DNA of 64,000 bases from Spirosoma utsteinense. Lineage in GTDB: Bacteria > Bacteroidota > Bacteroidia > Cytophagales > Spirosomataceae. How positions within the stretch are numbered: position 1 is the first letter of the stretch; every line of letters starts with the position of its first letter. The DNA lies in assembly GCF_014282275.1 (NCBI RefSeq), contig NZ_VFIA01000005.1:186001-250000 (forward strand), given 5' to 3'. Below the pieces are notes generated by a model. It ran no database searches. It worked only from the letters and a program-made list of their open reading frames with translations, and had not been told where the DNA came from. Below are positions 44,409 to 53,695 of the stretch, piece by piece. Made by a program: the position numbers and the translations under genes.

Positions 44409-47400
44409 TTAAAAATCAAGGTTTACCCCAGCCGAGATAATGCGGGGGCGTGGGTACAGGTTCCGGTCGATACCGCCCGAAACCTCGGGATCGAGACCCG
44501 TGTATTTCGTGATCAGGAACACGTTCTGCGCCGTAACGGACGCCCGCAGGTTCATACCCCGCGCGCTGGTCGACTGCCGACCCGTTACCTTACCGAAGTT
44601 GTAGCCGATATTCAGGTTGTCCATCCGGACAAACGAACCGTTCTCGACGTAGTAGTCCGAGAAGTACTGGCTGTTGAGGAAGCCCGTTTCCAGCACGTTC
44701 GGCGAGCCGTTGTTATTGAAGCCCAGCGCGTTGGTGAAGTTGCGATACGCTCCGGTGTTCGACCGGGTGTTGTTGTATACGTAGTTACCCACGTTGCCCC
44801 GCAGCACGAAGCCCGCGTTGAACTTGCTGTAAGTATACTGCGTCGTGAAGCCCAGGAAGATCTTCGGGTTGGCCGACTGGTAGCGGTACCGATCATCGAT
44901 CGTGATCAGGCCATCGCCAACGGTTTCGCCCACCCGGTTACGGTCTTCATACACCCCTTCAAGCGGTTTACCATTCTGGTCGTACACCTGACGCAGCACA
45001 AAGAACGAGTTCGTTGGGAAGCCCACGGTCTGAATCTGCACCGTGTTACCCGTACCGCCCGAGATGTCGCCGACCAGCACACCCGGATCGTTGGGGCTTG
45101 GCACTTTGCTCAGGTTCGTGATCTTGTTCTGGTTGTAGGTGATGTTGAAGCCTACGTCCAGGTTCGACCGCTCCCGACGGATAGGGTTGGTGTTGATCGA
45201 GAATTCAACGCCCTTGTTTTCCAGATTACCCACGTTGGTCAGCACCCGGTTTGTCAGGTTCGACCCGGCCGGTACCGGAATGGTCGCCAGCAAATCTTTG
45301 GTCTTTTTCTGGTAGACATCGATGCTACCCGAGATGCGCCCGTCGAAGAAGGCGTAATCCACCGCTGCGTTGATGGCCTGCGTTTCTTCCCACTTCAGGT
45401 TGGCGTCGTACCCTTCAGCCCGCAACGTCCGGTAGTAGGTGTTGCCAAACTGGTACTGAGCCGTCAGGTCGCTCAATGTGTAGCGCGGCAGGTAAGGGTA
45501 ATCGCTCAGGCCCGAAGGCAGATCCTGCTGACCCGTAACGCCGTAGCCGACGCGCAGTTTCAGCGACGACAGCGCCTTGACACCCCGCAGGAACGACTCT
45601 TCTTTCACGTTCCACGACAGACCCGCCGATGGGAACGTACCCCAGCGAGTGTCGGGACCGAAACGCGACGTGGCATCCCGGCGCAGCGTAGCCGTCAGGG
45701 TATACCGGTCGTTGAAGGTGTAGTTAGCCCGGCCAAAGAACGCCAGCAGCGTATACTGCGTCTTGAACGGAACCCCTGCCGGCGTAAACTCGGTGCCGTC
45801 GGCAGTCAGTTCAGCGTAGCTTGGCGCATCCCGGATGAAATCCTGGTACGAGTAACCCGCCGTTACGTCGACGCGGCTGTTGATGCTGCGCAGGTCTTTG
45901 GCGTAGTTCAGATAAAACTCAAACGTTTTGTTGTCCCGCGTTTGCGACGACTGGCTGCTTTGACCACCCCGAAAAAATTGGGAGGCCGCCGTTGCCGGCA
46001 CGAAGATCGTACCCGCTGACGTCGATACGTCATAGCCCAGGTTCAGGTTCGCCCGCAGTTCGGGCAGGAAATGGAACTTGTAATCGAACTGAGCATTCCC
46101 GATGCTGCGCTTCACCGTAGTCAGGTCCTGCCGCTGCATCAGCAGGCCCAGCGGGTTACGCGTAGCCTGCGTATTGGGGTTGCCCGTTGCCGGGTCGAGC
46201 CACTCATAAAAGCCGCCGTAGTTGCTGTTACCGCTATAAACGGGTTGCGTTGGATCGAAGGAAACAGAAGCCCCAATAGCATCCTGATTGGCAAATACGT
46301 TGTTGATGATAGAGCCTTTCAGGTTGAGGTCCACGCGCAGGTGGTTATCGAAGAAGCGGGGCGAAATACCGAACGAGCCCGAGTAACGCTCGAAATTCGA
46401 CGTTTTCAGGATACCGTTCTGGTTGAGGTAACCAAACGACACGCGGAAGGGCGCGTTTTTGATCGACCCCGTTACCGACGCGTTGAAATCGCCACTCAGG
46501 GCGGTGCGGTAAATCTGGTCCTGCCAGTTGGTGTTGGTCGTCCCAAGCAGCGCCTGCTGAGCCGCGTTGCCCGTCTGGGTAATCGCAGCCCGGAACTGAT
46601 CGGCCGAGAGTACCGGCACCTGCTTTATAACGTCTGAGACAGAACCCAGCGCGCTTACGCTCACGCGCAGCTGATCGTTTTGGAGGCCCTTTTTGGTGGT
46701 GATCAGGATAACGCCATTGGCAGCGCGGGCACCGTAAATAGCCGCAGCCGAAGCATCTTTCAGCACCGTGAAGGTTTCAATATCCTGTGGGTTGATCAGG
46801 CTCAGCGGGTTCGACGCCCCGTTGACGCTGCTGTTGTCGACCGGCAAACCGTCGATAACTACGAGCGGATCGTTGCTGGCGTTCAGCGACGAACCACCCC
46901 GGATACGGATCGTGCTGCCACCGCCCGGCTGACCGCTGGGGGGCGTAATACTTACCCCGGCCAGTTTACCGGCCAGCAGTTGCTCCGGGTTGACAATGTT
47001 TCCTTTCTGAAAGTCTTCCGCTGAAATCGACGAGATAGCCCCCGTCACATCTTTCCGGCGCTGCGTACCATACCCAACTACCACCACTTCATTAAGCGAT
47101 TTGGAGTCGTCAGCCAGCGTTACATCGACCGCAGTGCGGTTGCCAACCTGGACTTCCTGGGGCGTTTTACCGATAAAGCTGAAAACCAGCGTAGCATTAG
47201 CTGGTACATCGGTAAGCTGGAATGTACCATCGATGTTCGTTTGTGTGCCCCGGGTAGTTCCTTTTAGCTGGACCGTTACGCCCGGTAGTGGTGTACCATC
47301 CGTTTCTTTGACCAGACCCGTCAGGGCTTGCCCCTGCGCCTGCGCCGATAGCTGGCCAGCGACTAGTAATAGCGTGAAGGCAACCAGACGCCAGAGCGAC

Positions 47401-47447
47401 CCGGTAACGCCATCCCGTCGAAACCTTTTACTAAAGAGTTTCATCAT
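44409..47447 (-). CDS. SusC/RagA-family TonB-linked outer-membrane receptor
   Basis: From the ATG at 47447 (a second ATG is at 47444) the protein has 1012 residues. It has a signal peptide (LVAFTLLLVAGQLSAQAQ), a carboxypeptidase-regulatory-like domain (TGLVKETDGTPLPGVTVQL), the SusC motif ending DVTGAISSISAEDF, a plug with IRGGSSLNASNDPLVVIDGL, and a 22-strand barrel ending in PRIISAGVNLDF. It imports glycans with SusD, powered by TonB. The frame continues to a TTG at 47510, but the extension spoils the signal peptide. It is the first gene of the susC-susD-susE-GH13 operon. Confidence 0.95.
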   Translation of the reverse strand: MMKLFSKRFRRDGVTGSLWRLVAFTLLLVAGQLSAQAQGQALTGLVKETDGTPLPGVTVQLKGTTRGTQTNIDGTFQLTDVPANATLVFSFIGKTPQEVQVGNRTAVDVTLADDSKSLNEVVVVGYGTQRRKDVTGAISSISAEDFQKGNIVNPEQLLAGKLAGVSITPPSGQPGGGSTIRIRGGSSLNASNDPLVVIDGLPVDNSSVNGASNPLSLINPQDIETFTVLKDASAAAIYGARAANGVILITTKKGLQNDQLRVSVSALGSVSDVIKQVPVLSADQFRAAITQTGNAAQQALLGTTNTNWQDQIYRTALSGDFNASVTGSIKNAPFRVSFGYLNQNGILKTSNFERYSGSFGISPRFFDNHLRVDLNLKGSIINNVFANQDAIGASVSFDPTQPVYSGNSNYGGFYEWLDPATGNPNTQATRNPLGLLMQRQDLTTVKRSIGNAQFDYKFHFLPELRANLNLGYDVSTSAGTIFVPATAASQFFRGGQSSQSSQTRDNKTFEFYLNYAKDLRSINSRVDVTAGYSYQDFIRDAPSYAELTADGTEFTPAGVPFKTQYTLLAFFGRANYTFNDRYTLTATLRRDATSRFGPDTRWGTFPSAGLSWNVKEESFLRGVKALSSLKLRVGYGVTGQQDLPSGLSDYPYLPRYTLSDLTAQYQFGNTYYRTLRAEGYDANLKWEETQAINAAVDYAFFDGRISGSIDVYQKKTKDLLATIPVPAGSNLTNRVLTNVGNLENKGVEFSINTNPIRRERSNLDVGFNITYNQNKITNLSKVPSPNDPGVLVGDISGGTGNTVQIQTVGFPTNSFFVLRQVYDQNGKPLEGVYEDRNRVGETVGDGLITIDDRYRYQSANPKIFLGFTTQYTYSKFNAGFVLRGNVGNYVYNNTRSNTGAYRNFTNALGFNNNGSPNVLETGFLNSQYFSDYYVENGSFVRMDNLNIGYNFGKVTGRQSTSARGMNLRASVTAQNVFLITKYTGLDPEVSGGIDRNLYPRPRIISAGVNLDF

Positions 47448-47520
47448 TGAGTTGATTAACAATAGGTTGATAAGACTAAATTTTTGGCCTGACCAATTAG
47501 GTCTGGTCAACTTTATCTCA

Positions 47521-47528
47521 CAAAAGTA
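47521..47528 (-). promoter_or_regulatory. -7 promoter box of the sus operon
   Basis: The minus strand reads TACTTTTG, a perfect TAnnTTTG, with a 73-base leader to the susC ATG. No TTTG is found at the usual -33 spacing, which is common for activator-dependent promoters. The leader contains GACC/GGTC repeats near 47491-47508. Confidence 0.5.
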
Positions 47529-47693
47529 CCATTGGTAATCACCCCTGTCGCCCCACTTTGCAACGACGTTAAGAATAGTTAAACTTTTATTTAGTTAGCT
47601 GATTTACAGGAGTATACTCTACAAATTTAGTAGTACCTCTTTACGAAACTGGTACGATCAGGCCACCTGTTAGCCTTAATTTAACGCGTATGG

Positions 47694-49688
47694 TCAGAGC
47701 GGCTGCTCTTCGCTGGCCATATGGAAGTAATCTTTAGGCGTCTGGTTGGTCAGTTTTTTAAACGCCCGGTTAAACGCTGTTTTCGAGTTAAAGCCCACGT
47801 CGAACGCCAGGCTCAACAGCGTGTATTGTTTGGAACGCGGATCGTCCATGCGCTGCTTGAATTCCTCCACCCGGTACTCATTGATGAAGTCGAAGAAATT
47901 CTTCCCAAACCCCTCGTTGATGACCTTCGACAACACATGCGGAGGCATTTTCAAACCACCCGCCAGTTCATGGATCGTCAGGTTAGGGTTTTTATAAGGT
48001 TTCTGCGCTGTCATGTATACCGTCACCATTTCCCGAAACTGCACCAGGTCGAGCGGGTGAGCGGATTTTCCGGGTGCAGGACGGGATGTGCCATCTGTCG
48101 GTGCTGTTTTAGCGGGGGTTGCAGGCCCTTCTTCGGCGGTGAGCAACCGTTGGTCAGGAGCGGGAAGTATGGCTGGTTCGGGCAGCGGATGTACTACGTC
48201 CTCGAAAAAGCCCGACACGGGTGTCTGGGCGGGACGCGGTTGGGGTAATTTGAAGATCTCGGGCTGATGAACCGCCACATACCCCAGAAAATAGGTGATA
48301 GTAGAAAAGGCCAGCCAGATGGCATCCACGTTCCGCTCGGCCAGCGCCAGCACATCGAAGGTAATAAAGCGACTGGCCGCAACCAGCCCGTACAGGAACG
48401 TCCAGAGCATCAGACATACCGCCTGTATGGTCAGGACCGTGCTTAGATACTGAAGATTCTGTTCGTACGATATGCTGGTCTGGTAGTGCGCTTTATAGGC
48501 CCGGATCGTCCGGCGGCAGATGAACCAGTACGTCAGGTTAAAGACCAGCGCCAGAAAGCCCGTCGCTAAAAAAAGTCCCCGAAGCAGTGGGTCCTGGTTA
48601 ACGAGCTTCAACTGAAACACCTTGCTTTCCATCAGGAAGTAAGGAAGGTAAGCCAGGAACTGCACCGCCACCGGGATGAAGTGATACGCCCACCAGCGGG
48701 TAGGCCGCTCCGCGCTGGCCGACCCGGGGTCGAACAGAAGCCGCCGGATGTAGAAGTAAAACAGGGGGGCGTAGAGAAACCAGATGAAATCCGGCACCAG
48801 TAATAGCTTGGCGTAGTTGTTGGCCACTCCGCGATACCCGCCTACCACTTTAAGCAAAATGAACAACGACGCCAGTCCGATAAGCACGACCAGCCAGCGA
48901 TTAGCCAGCCGGTTGTAGTTCTGAATACTGGGAATGGCAATCAACAGCAAAAGACCCTGAAAGCAGCCGAACAGCATCAGGAGATCATAAATCGAATAGA
49001 ACTGAAACGTGCTGGTGAGGTCTTCCCAGCTCTGGATGTTCACGTCGATGTCCTGATTGCCGGTCTCCGTGCGGGTTACGATTCGGTTCGGTCGCGCCTT
49101 TCCTGACTCCCGCCCTTCGACCGCATCCCAGCTTCCCCGCGTGAATTTATAGGTCAGCACGGGCGCGTCGGAGTAGACCGTCACGCGGTAGGTGCCGTCC
49201 TGCTGTCGGCGCAGTTTGTAGCGGGGATCGCCGGCGTTCCATTTGTTGAACGTACCGGCAATGTAGAGTGTCGCGTCCTGGGGTGTATTAGCCGGCACTT
49301 CGGTCACCACAAACCGGTAAGCCGGTCGCTGTTCCCAGCCCGCAATCGTATCCCGAATCAGCACGGTACCGTTCGTCCCGCGCTGGAATACCCGGTTGCC
49401 AATGGATCGCCCGTCGGCAGCGCCTTCGGTCAATTGCCAGCTTCCCTGCGTAAACTTGTACTCGAACTGCCGCAGCGAATCCGGTAAGGTAATGGTAAAC
49501 CGACCGTCGGGCGTGCGCCGGAGCATGAAGCGCGGGTCGCCGGGGTTCCAGTCGTTGAAGTCGCCCGCAATGAACAGCCCCGGTCCGGACGGTGATAACG
49601 TGGGGTACTCGGCCACCTCTACCCGAACCTGCGCCCAGGTCGATAGTACGGTTAGCCAGCACGCCAGAAAGAGACCGAATCGATTCAT
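47694..49688 (-). CDS. membrane-spanning AraC-family regulator with two starch-binding-like sensor domains
   Basis: From the ATG at 49688 the protein has 664 residues. A signal peptide (FGLFLACWLTVLSTWAQ) is followed by two similar modules at about 25-110 and 120-210. Each has F-N-x-W-N (FIAGDFNDWNPGDPRF and YIAGTFNKWNAGDPRY), then a YKFTxGSW strand, which is the pattern of CBM20/CBM48 glycogen-binding domains. Next come seven or so membrane helices (about 235-475), a linker, and a C-terminal AraC DNA-binding domain with LSLAFDVGFNSKTAFNRAFK. It lies between susC and the secreted amylase on the same strand. It probably senses maltodextrin in the periplasm and activates the locus from the membrane. 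That use is inferred from domain order and position. Confidence 0.85.
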   Translation of the reverse strand: MNRFGLFLACWLTVLSTWAQVRVEVAEYPTLSPSGPGLFIAGDFNDWNPGDPRFMLRRTPDGRFTITLPDSLRQFEYKFTQGSWQLTEGAADGRSIGNRVFQRGTNGTVLIRDTIAGWEQRPAYRFVVTEVPANTPQDATLYIAGTFNKWNAGDPRYKLRRQQDGTYRVTVYSDAPVLTYKFTRGSWDAVEGRESGKARPNRIVTRTETGNQDIDVNIQSWEDLTSTFQFYSIYDLLMLFGCFQGLLLLIAIPSIQNYNRLANRWLVVLIGLASLFILLKVVGGYRGVANNYAKLLLVPDFIWFLYAPLFYFYIRRLLFDPGSASAERPTRWWAYHFIPVAVQFLAYLPYFLMESKVFQLKLVNQDPLLRGLFLATGFLALVFNLTYWFICRRTIRAYKAHYQTSISYEQNLQYLSTVLTIQAVCLMLWTFLYGLVAASRFITFDVLALAERNVDAIWLAFSTITYFLGYVAVHQPEIFKLPQPRPAQTPVSGFFEDVVHPLPEPAILPAPDQRLLTAEEGPATPAKTAPTDGTSRPAPGKSAHPLDLVQFREMVTVYMTAQKPYKNPNLTIHELAGGLKMPPHVLSKVINEGFGKNFFDFINEYRVEEFKQRMDDPRSKQYTLLSLAFDVGFNSKTAFNRAFKKLTNQTPKDYFHMASEEQPL

Positions 49689-49708
49689 GGGTTGAGTACG
49701 CCTGTCAA

Positions 49709-49745
49709 CGTTCCCCGCTTCACTACGCCTGTGAAGCGGGGAACG
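49709..49745. terminator. 15-bp hairpin between the T9SS amylase and the regulator
   Basis: Arms 49709-49723 and 49731-49745 are perfectly complementary with a seven-base loop. It starts 11 bases after the amylase stop on the minus strand and lies 20 bases before the regulator start. A T-run is present only on the plus-strand side. Confidence 0.65.
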
Positions 49746-49756
49746 GAACACTTTTT

Positions 49757-52621
49757 TTATCGCTTCAACACTTTCAGCACCCGCTGGCGTTCCCCTTGCT
49801 GCACCCGAAGTAGGTAGATGCCCGGTGATAGCGTCTGTAAATCGAGCGGTTGCCGTAGCCCGTTCGACGTCTTCTGACTCCGAACAGTCCGGAGGTTTCT
49901 GCCCCCTGCATCGCGCAAACTGAATTCTACCGCCCCACGGTAGGAGCTGGTTACGTCAACAACAACCGCATCATCGGCCGGGTTGGGCGAAATAAGAATC
50001 TGTCCATCCAGTTCAGGTTCGTTGGCCGTTACCAGACTCGGCACTACTGCGAATGGGACCAGTCCGGCCGTGGGCGTCGTAAACCTGGTGGTCGAGTAAA
50101 TATGAAAAGCCCCTGGTTCCAGCGTTACGCTCTGGTTAGCCGTTGCGTTGGTTATGTCGATCTCTCGTCCCGAAAAGAAATGATACCACTTGCCGACGGA
50201 TGGAAAACCCATCGTAACGGTTTGCGGCTTAGTGTCGAAATTACCGATCAGGTATACGGTTCCCAGTAGCCCGCGCAAGGTCAACCGTTTGACTGCTCCG
50301 GTGAAATCGGCGGTGAAGTCGGCCGTAGCAAACGTCTGGGAGGAGGTTTTGAGTTTGATCAGTTCCTGATACACGCCAAACAGCTTCTTCCGGTCGGCGT
50401 CCTGGTAGTAGTCCCAGCGGAGCGGCTTGGCGGCTGTCCGGCAACCGTCGTTCACCGTTGTACCATCGGAACAGGTGTTGATGCTGAGGTCGTAGCCCAG
50501 CTCGCCAAACTGCCAGATCATTTTTGGCCCCGGCACCAGCAGCAGAAACGCAGCGGCTAGTTTGGCCCGGTCGAGGGCGGTCGACAGGGTTTTGACGTTG
50601 TAATTTGCTGCCGTTGATCCGTTCTGGCGCAGGTCATACACAAGCCGTTCTTCGTCATGACTCTCGGCATACCCAATCAGATTGGGGCGCTGAAAATTGC
50701 GTTTCTGGTACGAAATTCCCTCAAAATTACCCTGCCCCGTGCGCGTAGCAGCCCGGTAGTCGCCGTTGTGGTTTCCCCACAGCAACATACCATAGTCGGC
50801 CAGTTCTTTCTCTTCCCGGTTATCGGCAAAGTGCTCCAGAATGACATAAGCTGTTGGGTCGACTAACCGGATCTGGTCGTAAATCCGTTTCCAGATGGCC
50901 ACCCGGCTGGCGTCATAGACACCCCAGGCGTTCACGTCATTGCCGGAGTTCTTTTGCGTAAACCCTTTTGACAAATCGAAGCGAAAGCCATCGACTTTGT
51001 ATTCCTGCAACCAGAATTTACACACCCGATCCACAAACGCTTTCGTGTCGGTGCTTTCGTGGTTAAAATCAAAAAAAACGCTGAACGGGTGCGTCGCCTG
51101 CTGGTTGAAATACGGACTGTCGGCCGAAGGCCTATCCCCCGCCCAGTACATCTTCACATACGGAAATTCGTAGTCGGCCTGGTTCAGGACCATGTCCAGC
51201 ACCACGGCGATACCCTGCTTGTGGGCCGCGTCGATAAAGCGCTGGAGTGCCTCTTTGGTCCCGTACGCTTTGTCGGGCGCGAAGTAGAACGTTGGGTTGT
51301 AGCCCCAGGAATCATTACCCGAAAACTCGTTGATGGGCATCAACTCAATCGTGTTGATACCCAGTCGTTTCAGGTAAGCCAGACTATCGGTGAGGGTTTG
51401 GTAGGACCGGTTCTGGACGAAATCGCGCACGAGTAGTTCATACATTACCATGGTGTTGGTGGCAGGCCGCTGAAAACCCGTCGTCTGGAACACGAAGGGC
51501 GTCTGGCCCGGCTGCAGCACCGAGACCGTATTTCCCTGCGCTTTTTCGGGGAAGGCAATCAGGCTCGGATAGGTGGTAGCCGGGATAAACTTGTCGTTGT
51601 TACGGTCCAGAATCTTTTCGGCATAGGGGTCGGCAACGCCAATAGTGCCGTCGACGAGGTATTGGAAAGGCGTTTCACCCGCTTTCAAATTGGTTAGTTC
51701 AATCCAGTACCGATTACCATCGGGCGTCCGCTTCATCAGGTAAGCGGGGTCAATAGTCCAGTTATTGAACTCTCCCAGCAAATGAACAAAGCTCTTTTTA
51801 GGTGCATACAGCACCAGAACCGCTCTACCGGAACCGGTGTAGTTTATCCCGTCTGTTACATTAGCGGGCAAAGCAGCCGCCGTTGGCAACGGCTTTACCG
51901 AAAAATAGAAGGTATCGGCAACCGATTCGGACGTAGGCAGCACCAGCGTGGTCGCGCTCAGAATCACCGTACGCCGAACACCCGGCTGCGTACCCGTAGG
52001 TATCGTGGCCCGCAGCGAATCCTGGTCGCCGGTAGTAGCCACGATCTGACCGTCGACGGTTAGTTTCATGGCTGTTGGCTGAGAGGTCCGATACCGCACC
52101 GTCAGCGACTGGCTGGGATCGACGTAAAATTCTTTCTGCGTTGGTTCGATGCGCGACAGGCTGAGCCCGCCGGCATACACACGAACGGATAAATCTTCGG
52201 TTTGGGCCTTGCCATCGCCACTTTTAAGCAATACGCCCAGCCGTTGAATGGGAATGCTGGCCGCTACGCCAAAATAGGTGCGTGGCACGAGTTTTATCTG
52301 CCAGCGGTCATTACCCAGGGGTGTCATTTTCCCCGGCGCAAAGGGGGCATTGAAATTCGTTTGTCCGGCAGGCTGAAACTCGAAAGCATTGCCCGTTTCG
52401 GTACGCCCCGCCCCCGACCACAGGTATACATCATCGGTTTTGCCCAGCAGCGCTTTGGCACGTGCATCTTTAGCCTGTTTCAGATCGAAGATGAGGGTTA
52501 CTTCAGCATTCGCCGTCGGGAAGGCGGGTTGGGTCGTTACAACGGGTGTACCTGCGGTCTGGCCCAGCGCCGATACGAATAAGCATAAATTGAGTAAAAT
52601 AGCTTGATAAAGTGTTCGCAT
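49757..52621 (-). CDS. secreted GH13 alpha-amylase with T9SS sorting domain
   Basis: The 954-residue enzyme has a signal peptide (LLNLCLFVSALGQ), two N-terminal beta domains and a CBM48-like module (VHLLGEFNNWTIDPAYLMKR). The GH13 barrel has VVLDMVLNQADYEFP, DGFRFDLSKGF (nucleophile), YVILEHFADN (acid/base) and AESHDEERLVYD. A C-terminal type IX secretion domain starts near ILISPNPADDAVVVDV and ends LSPGIYLLRVQQG and a basic tail. The SusG of Bacteroides is a lipoprotein; here export would run through T9SS to the surface or medium. It has its own upstream region with three GTATG repeats. Confidence 0.93.
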   Translation of the reverse strand: MRTLYQAILLNLCLFVSALGQTAGTPVVTTQPAFPTANAEVTLIFDLKQAKDARAKALLGKTDDVYLWSGAGRTETGNAFEFQPAGQTNFNAPFAPGKMTPLGNDRWQIKLVPRTYFGVAASIPIQRLGVLLKSGDGKAQTEDLSVRVYAGGLSLSRIEPTQKEFYVDPSQSLTVRYRTSQPTAMKLTVDGQIVATTGDQDSLRATIPTGTQPGVRRTVILSATTLVLPTSESVADTFYFSVKPLPTAAALPANVTDGINYTGSGRAVLVLYAPKKSFVHLLGEFNNWTIDPAYLMKRTPDGNRYWIELTNLKAGETPFQYLVDGTIGVADPYAEKILDRNNDKFIPATTYPSLIAFPEKAQGNTVSVLQPGQTPFVFQTTGFQRPATNTMVMYELLVRDFVQNRSYQTLTDSLAYLKRLGINTIELMPINEFSGNDSWGYNPTFYFAPDKAYGTKEALQRFIDAAHKQGIAVVLDMVLNQADYEFPYVKMYWAGDRPSADSPYFNQQATHPFSVFFDFNHESTDTKAFVDRVCKFWLQEYKVDGFRFDLSKGFTQKNSGNDVNAWGVYDASRVAIWKRIYDQIRLVDPTAYVILEHFADNREEKELADYGMLLWGNHNGDYRAATRTGQGNFEGISYQKRNFQRPNLIGYAESHDEERLVYDLRQNGSTAANYNVKTLSTALDRAKLAAAFLLLVPGPKMIWQFGELGYDLSINTCSDGTTVNDGCRTAAKPLRWDYYQDADRKKLFGVYQELIKLKTSSQTFATADFTADFTGAVKRLTLRGLLGTVYLIGNFDTKPQTVTMGFPSVGKWYHFFSGREIDITNATANQSVTLEPGAFHIYSTTRFTTPTAGLVPFAVVPSLVTANEPELDGQILISPNPADDAVVVDVTSSYRGAVEFSLRDAGGRNLRTVRSQKTSNGLRQPLDLQTLSPGIYLLRVQQGERQRVLKVLKR

Positions 52622-52643
52622 ATAATTTTACAAAGGAGTAGGC

Positions 52644-52677
52644 CGTAAACATACACGTTTGCATACGCTTTTCATAC
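52644..52677 (-). promoter_or_regulatory. three GTATG direct repeats upstream of the secreted amylase
   Basis: On the minus strand GTATGAAAAGC, GTATGCAAACGT and GTATGTTTACG follow each other without gaps (52677 down to 52644), that is every 11-12 bases, on one face of the helix. The last copy ends 23 bases before the amylase ATG. Direct repeats of this kind are typical AraC-family sites, and an AraC regulator is encoded next to this gene. Confidence 0.5.
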
Positions 52678-52838
52678 TGTTCCCTGGTACAATAAAACGG
52701 GAAACATACCCCTACTTTTCACCTATATGGTAACTTACATCATATGCAAAAAAGCTATTGATGGTTGTCAGCCACCTTGCACACTAACAACCAGTGCCGG
52801 TATTCCTGACAATCCCGTATACCTGACAACCCGGTTTT

Positions 52839-52928
52839 GATGACAACCACTACCAGGGGCTTTGCCCACTGGCAGGATTGTCAGCAAAACCCTGCCAGTG
52901 GGCAAAGGCCCTGGTAGTGGTTGTCATC
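52839..52928. repeat. 38-bp inverted repeat downstream of maf
   Basis: Arms 52839-52876 and 52891-52928 pair over 38 bases with a single mismatch and a 14-base loop. TTGTCA/TGACAA motifs recur at least six times between 52755 and 52928, partly as direct repeats outside the hairpin. It starts 38 bases after the maf stop and is probably its terminator. The remaining bases between 52622 and 52965 hold nothing else recognisable. Confidence 0.8.
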
Positions 52929-52965
52929 GATAAGGCCTATACCAATCCATAAGGACCTATTCCCG

Positions 52966-53544
52966 TTAAACAATCGTGTATCGTTTCAGCGCCTGATAAA
53001 CGCGGTGGGTAGGTAGGCCCATGACCGTATAAAAGGAACCGTCCAGGCGCTCGATGCCCACCAGTCCGATAAAATCCTGAGCCCCATAGGAACCCGCTTT
53101 GTCGAACGGTTTGCAGACCCGGATGTAGTACGTGATTTCCTCATCGGTCAGGGGTGCGAACAGCACGGTGGTTTCGTCGGTGAAGGAGACCGTTTCGTTC
53201 GGCGTCAGGATACAAACCCCCGTCCGGACGCGGTGCGTGCGTCCTGCCAGGGCTCGCAACATACGCCGGGCGTCGGCTTCATCCTGTGGTTTGTTCAGGA
53301 TTTGATCGTCGAGGATGACTACGGTATCGGCGCAGAGCACGATACGGTTGCCCAGGTCATGGCGAAACTCTTCGGCTTTCTGACAGGCGAGGTATTCGGC
53401 CACCTCGTTGGCAGGCATGGCCTCGGGGAAAAGTTCGTCGGTAGGCCGGGTTTCAATGGTGAACTGAAAGCCGGCATCGGTCATAAGTTGCTTCCGGCGG
53501 GGCGACCCCGACGCCAGCACGAGCGGGTAACGTAATGATAGCAT
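52966..53544 (-). CDS. maf: Maf-family nucleotide pyrophosphatase
   Basis: The 192-residue protein has the family start LASGSPRRKQLMTDAG (nucleotide-binding SxSPRR), then VLCADTVVILDDQILNKPQD with the catalytic Asp, and IDGSFYTVMGLPTHRVYQAL-like residues at the end (reads LDGSFYTVMGLPTH). It hydrolyses dTTP/UTP or modified nucleotides to the monophosphates, removing damaged precursors. It has normal length and appears to be transcribed alone. Confidence 0.93.
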   Translation of the reverse strand: MLSLRYPLVLASGSPRRKQLMTDAGFQFTIETRPTDELFPEAMPANEVAEYLACQKAEEFRHDLGNRIVLCADTVVILDDQILNKPQDEADARRMLRALAGRTHRVRTGVCILTPNETVSFTDETTVLFAPLTDEEITYYIRVCKPFDKAGSYGAQDFIGLVGIERLDGSFYTVMGLPTHRVYQALKRYTIV

Positions 53545-53695
53545 CTCACAAAGGTAAGGGCCAGGCAGCGTTTGACGTTCGCCTTCGATGATTAGAAACC
53601 AGCCACAGAAGCCTTGTCAACGGTATGGACAAGTATCGTTCCTTTTCAGTTGACACGACCCGCCAGGATCAGCCCTTTCGTTTAGCCCATACCCT

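Noticed and set aside
44364..46019. Plus-strand open frame of 551 codons inside susC
   Set aside because: It is antisense to a clear SusC protein, its translation is Arg/Val-rich with no family features, and it reflects codon bias of the real gene.
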